Positions 59,591 to 64,000 of a stretch of 64,000 nucleotides of DNA are shown piece by piece (the stretch's first letter is position 1; each line of letters begins with the position of its first letter). A model generated the notes under the pieces. The model was not told where the DNA came from, made no database searches, and saw only the letters and a list, made by a program, of their open reading frames with translations. The DNA is taken from contig NC_044006.1 in assembly GCF_900496995.4 (NCBI RefSeq), forward strand, positions 40,313,120-40,377,119, given 5' to 3'. The stretch is from Aquila chrysaetos chrysaetos. Its lineage: Eukaryota > Chordata > Aves > Accipitriformes > Accipitridae. The position numbers and the translations under genes were made by a program.

Positions 59591-62224
59591 GTGATGTGAG
59601 GTTACGCTTGCCTGAACAACGGAGAGGAGTTTGCTCGTATCTGCCAGGAGGTGCAAGAGCAAGCCTGGGCTGCTACCACCGAGGCGCCAACATGCTGTAA
59701 AGCCATCGCCTTGCTTGTCTCGCAATAACTAGTGCTTGTAGATGTGCCCTGATACAGACAGATGAGTGGGTGTGCTTGATACATGGTGTCTTAAGATGGT
59801 GATAAAGGCTTTCACAGCAGAGTAAAAGAGTTTATATTGATTGTAGACATTTTATACAAACCTATGGCATTAATCTTGAAGGGATACGTCCTGTCCAATG
59901 TATGCACATAATTCTCATTAAGACTAATAGCACTACATGTTCTCATCAAGAGGAGATTATACGCTTAAGTCTTTAAAACAAGCAGCCTTTCTTGATGCAG
60001 CTGAGCAGTCTGAATACATCCATCAGCATTTAATTTAATACAGCATCAATAAGCCCTAGGAGGATGTTTACACTGCCCCAATCTTTTTTTTAATCCACAC
60101 GTTCCAGGCACAGTAGCATTAGTCTTGTAAAGCTTTGTGTGGAGAGCTCTATTTAATTGATGGACACTGAGCACTCAAAACGCTCCACTGAAAACAGATA
60201 CCTCCAAGGAGCCAGCAGCTGCATCAGAACAGATATAGCAAAGCAGAAGGTTGCATCTATTATCCAGGTCACCAGTACACTAAATGGAAGTGTTATTTAT
60301 TTAGTACTTTTACAAAGCAGCCCAGCAAGCTTCCTTAAAGGGGCGCTTCAGCTAGAGGTACTTCAAACATACCTCTTATTTACATATTCACTTACTGTAG
60401 GAAAAATGCATTAATTCCTGAGTCAAAGATTTTTCTCTTCACTTCAGAGACAAATGTACATCCATTGGAAACATGCTGAAGAATTATTTTAAAGTGAGCA
60501 TAACAATACATCTGTTATAATATACCTACACATTTCTGCAGTGGGTATGTAGGGGAAGGGGAATTTTTATTTTCCTTTGGTAGATTTTGGATTGTCTTTT
60601 TTTTTTTTTTTCTTTTCAGTTTCAGCAATTGAAGGCCCTTGGCAGGCTGCACTTATTTCTTATCCTCACCAAATTCCTGGATTTGTATTTTTTATTTATA
60701 CACTTTTAAAATTCAAAGCACTAAGAAAGAAAAGTTAATTCATTGCCAGTAAAGTCATGATACAAATTTCACAGAGGATCCTCTGCAGTAGCATACTGTA
60801 TGAACTACATCTGTTTTATATGGTAACTTCTGCATTACCACAATCATTTTTTTCACTCTTCAATACAGTAACTTTTCTCAGACTGTAATTAGTATTTTCA
60901 GTACCATTGCAGTGGCCATATGTTAATACAATCTTTTTTTTCATTTTGGATTATGAACATATAGTTCATTTCAGCTTTACAAACCTAATCCTGCCCAAAC
61001 CCCATCATTTCTCTTTCCTTGTTACTTTGACTCTCAACATATTTTGTTGCATTATTATGAAGTCTGAATACCTCAAGACAAAGAAAGTCTTTATTCTGTT
61101 CCTTAAAGGTTTCAGCTGACTTTGGATGCCATAGAAATATACCAATAGTTTATCAGAGAATGAAATGGAATAAGTATTACATTCTTAAAGCCTCAGCTAT
61201 GCCCTCTGAATACTGAATTACATTTCCACTTAAATTCCTTTTTGCTTAATGCTTTGTTTTTATTGCACAACCTTTGCCATGCTAACATGCTTCTTTGTGG
61301 TTTTTCTTGGATTGGCATTTGACAGGTTTTCAGCTACACTGGCAAAAGAGTGAGTATGAGTTAGGATGCCTCTAAGTACTCATGTAATATTTAACAGCAT
61401 AATACTTTTAGCAAGTGTATTGTACCAGCCAGTCATACAAACAAGTGGGGGGGGACAGAATGCACTGGTGACAATGGCAGCTCTGTGGATAAAGCACACA
61501 ATGAGGGTTTTTCTGGATGCCACTACGCCACAGCTCAACAATGCTGACAGAGAGCAACTGTCATTCTACAGCACCAACATTCACCAGATTAAATAAATCC
61601 ACATTATTCCCCTCCTTCTCATTACAAAAAATCACTAAAATAGAACATTGTCAGTGCCTCAGAGAGCCTAATGCTAATTTACAGTAGGGGTATTTACACT
61701 GCTTTGGCTTTGGAAGGGAGTCTTAGTTTAAATCAGACGAAGACCAACTTCTCCCTATTTTAAAACCAAATATCACAGCTTCATTGGGCCCAAATAATAT
61801 TATGTGGGATGCCATTCTCTTCCCGCGATGTTAACTTTCAAACCTGCCCTTGCTTTTCTGTTCTTGCTATAATTCTTGGGAAGCAACAAGTGAGTGTCCC
61901 TTTGGCAAAGCAGAATTAGTCAGAGGGAGGGCTGGCTTCTCTTCATTGCACCCTTCAGCTGCACATGAAATCAGCAGGAGAGGTACTCTACGGCCATGTC
62001 AGCCCCTGCGTCTCATCCCTGTATCATGCTGTCTTCTGGCTCCTGTGGCTTGACGAAGAGCTGGGGAAACCAGAAAGCTTGATGGCATTATTTGAAGGAT
62101 GCATCCTACGCATTAAAATGGGAGGACTCCTTGGTTGTTCATTTTCAAACCCGTTGATTAAAAGCTATATTTCCAGAGCTGCAAACGCGTACTGGCATTC
62201 TAGGCAGGTGCCTGGGGACTGACT

Positions 62225-62560
62225 CGGAAACAACGGGCAGGGAGGGACCTCTGTAATGCCAGAATGCAGTGCTCTGCTACCTGCAGGCACCGTGCTACAT
62301 AACCCATCTCGTAAACCCCTCAACTTCCATTTTAAAACTAGTTAAGGTTTTTATCCCTGCTCTTATTAGAAAGTTGTTTCAGAGCCTTGCTTTCAGATGG
62401 TTAAAAAATGGTCTTTAAATTGGCAAACTAAATTTATTCCTGGCCAGTGTGCATCCTCTAGTATTGTTCCAAGACCATCCATTAAAGAGTTCTCTTCTCT
62501 GGTTCATAGCCCTGCTCTCAGCCTCTCCTTTGACAGGTAACTATCCCAAGGTCTTTTAAA
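62225..62560 (-). mobile_element. Possible ancient CR1-like LINE fragment
   Basis: TTAGAAAGTTGTTTCAGAGC near 62367, ATTTATTCCTGGCCAGTGTG near 62431 and CTGCTCTCAGCCTCTCCTTT near 62512 resemble antisense CR1 blocks in order. The match is weak and the limits are approximate. Confidence 0.4.
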
Positions 62561-64000
62561 ACACATTTACCTTCTGCTATGCAGCATGCTCCAGAGATGT
62601 CTGAGATGATAGTGACGTGGCTGTTTCTGCTGCAACACCTGTCTATTAACCAGAACTGATCAGGAATTTTCCATTTTATATTTCAGACGTGAATTTTCCT
62701 ATATTTTTTTTCTTTACTTTTGCAAAAAATATGTTGATTTCCTGTAGTGAATGTGAAAATAACAGTTCTGTAAAACTCCCACAAACTTCACTTTCTGGGC
62801 AGAAAATGAAATTTGAACAAAAACCTTCCAGGCATTGCTGGAGATGAGACCTGCCATCTGGCTCTCAGTCTCCTTCTCTCCCAGCTCTGTCACCTGGGAC
62901 AGAGATCTGGGATATTCCATATGCTTGGGATAGTCCACTCCCTGCTGCTCTGGCTTCTAGGGCTAAGCAGGGGTAACTGGGCAGCAGAAAAGTGATGTTC
63001 CTACCTGTGGGGCTGGGATGCAAAAGTAAGGGTTGGGTCCCTGTCTCTGTAAACTTGGATCTGACGGGGAAGCAAGCCCTGAGCTGTCAGATTGGAAGCA
63101 TCTTGCCAATTCAACCTTCTGCCAGCTGACAACCACCTTCTAGCTGCACAGCCTACAAGTCAGAACAAAAAATCTATTTTGGTTTTCTTTAAATCCCTGC
63201 CTGCAAAAAAACCCCCGAAACAACTCCTTCTGCTTTGCCATCTCAGTTCAGGGAGAAAACATTTTCGAAACTAGAAAGTTTTGAAGTTTTCAGCTTCTGG
63301 TCTCAGCATCAGTCTAGTCATGCAATTCTCATAACAAGGTTTTGTTCACTGTTGCGCTGCTTTTAGCATTATTCATGGCAACACTCTCAGCCCTTTTCCC
63401 TCATGAGATTGTTAAATGAAAATGAAGACACAGCTTTTTATCAATTTATGCCCAATGGTTTTTCCCCACAGCCTTGTATGCAAACTTGGTTCTTGCTTTC
63501 TCTGCTTCCATGTTTATCCATGGTTTTTTCCTTTGGAAATCCGATACTGTTAGTTACTCCTCCTGTTTCTAGATGCTGCCTTCTTGGCAGTAAATCGCAC
63601 TTTCTTCCTTGCTGTGGGTCTAATTCAAGTGTGTATTGCCACCAGATTAAGCCATGAGTGTAGGCAATAATAAAAGATACACTGTCTGTAAAACTGAACT
63701 GGCTGCAATGGTTCAAAGAATTTGCAAAGGAACTACAGCTGCAGCAGTATTCAAGTCATGCTCAGATGTAAATTTCCATCTGCTTTCTTCAAACTCTTCC
63801 CTCTTCAACCTGCGCTTCTCCTTCTGGGTTTCGTTCAGGTTGGTACACTTAGAGGAGTATTAACACACAGAACAAAAGGGTTTGCCAGGCCAGATTTACC
63901 TGCAGGGAGCAGAGTGGGACCTATGGGGACTGTGACCCTTGCAGTATCACTGCTTCATGTGGCACATCTGCAACATATATCTTCCTATGATAGCAGTCAT

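Larger units (their letters stand above)
58344..64000 (-). other. CHN2: CHN2 intron continuing beyond the window
   Basis: From the acceptor at 58344 to the window edge no further chimaerin exon was found on the minus strand, so this intron is at least 5.6 kb. It contains two MIR-like SINEs (58.8 and 59.5 kb), a T-run at about 60598-60611 and a CR1-like segment near 62.2-62.6 kb. Open stretches elsewhere, for example 63716-63441 minus, have no recognisable product. Confidence 0.75.

Noticed and set aside
58344-64000. Further CHN2 exon carrying the arginine-finger region
   Set aside because: I looked for the expected chimaerin sequence on the minus strand and found no match with splice sites; it probably lies beyond the window.

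Overview
The window looks like nuclear DNA from a bird. It holds CR1 LINEs ending in the typical 8-bp tail repeats, a solo long terminal repeat of the common avian ERVL type with an intact 5-bp target duplication, old amniote MIR-type SINEs, split genes with GT..AG introns, and a very GC-rich CpG-island gene in AT-rich intergenic DNA. I saw no bacterial genes, tRNA, rRNA or CRISPR array. The species cannot be named from this sequence.

Two genes are recognisable, both on the minus strand. On the right (about 50.7-64 kb) is the 3' end of CHN2 (beta-chimaerin, a Rac GTPase-activating protein). Three consecutive coding exons lie at 58343-58206, 56296-56191 and 52565-52394. They join in phase and encode the C-terminal part of the RhoGAP domain up to the stop codon. 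The rest of CHN2 lies beyond position 64000. About 11 kb downstream is PRR15, with a 124-codon reading frame (41339-40965) in one coding exon, a predicted non-coding first exon, a CpG-island promoter and a good polyadenylation signal. CHN2 followed by PRR15 on the same strand is the order known from human chromosome 7p, which supports both calls.

Layout: 1-330 is a T-run followed by CpG-rich DNA, perhaps the edge of the next gene's promoter. 0.35-40.6 kb is a gene desert with scattered repeats: MIR-like SINEs, a solo ERVL LTR at 14.6-15.2 kb, CR1 fragments at 16.2, 23.7, 27.2 and 31.8 kb, and simple repeats. 40.6-42.4 kb is PRR15. 44.0-47.6 kb, just upstream of the PRR15 promoter, is a strongly decayed tandem array with a unit of roughly 140-180 bp and a telomere-like core, bordered by a short ERVL LTR end. 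47.6-50.7 kb shows nothing I recognise. 50.7-64 kb is the CHN2 3' end with old MIR and CR1 copies in its introns.

The two proteins have no evident joint function. CHN2 switches off Rac downstream of diacylglycerol and tyrosine-kinase signals; PRR15 is a small, mostly disordered nuclear protein linked to development. The most unusual object is the decayed tandem array beside the PRR15 promoter.
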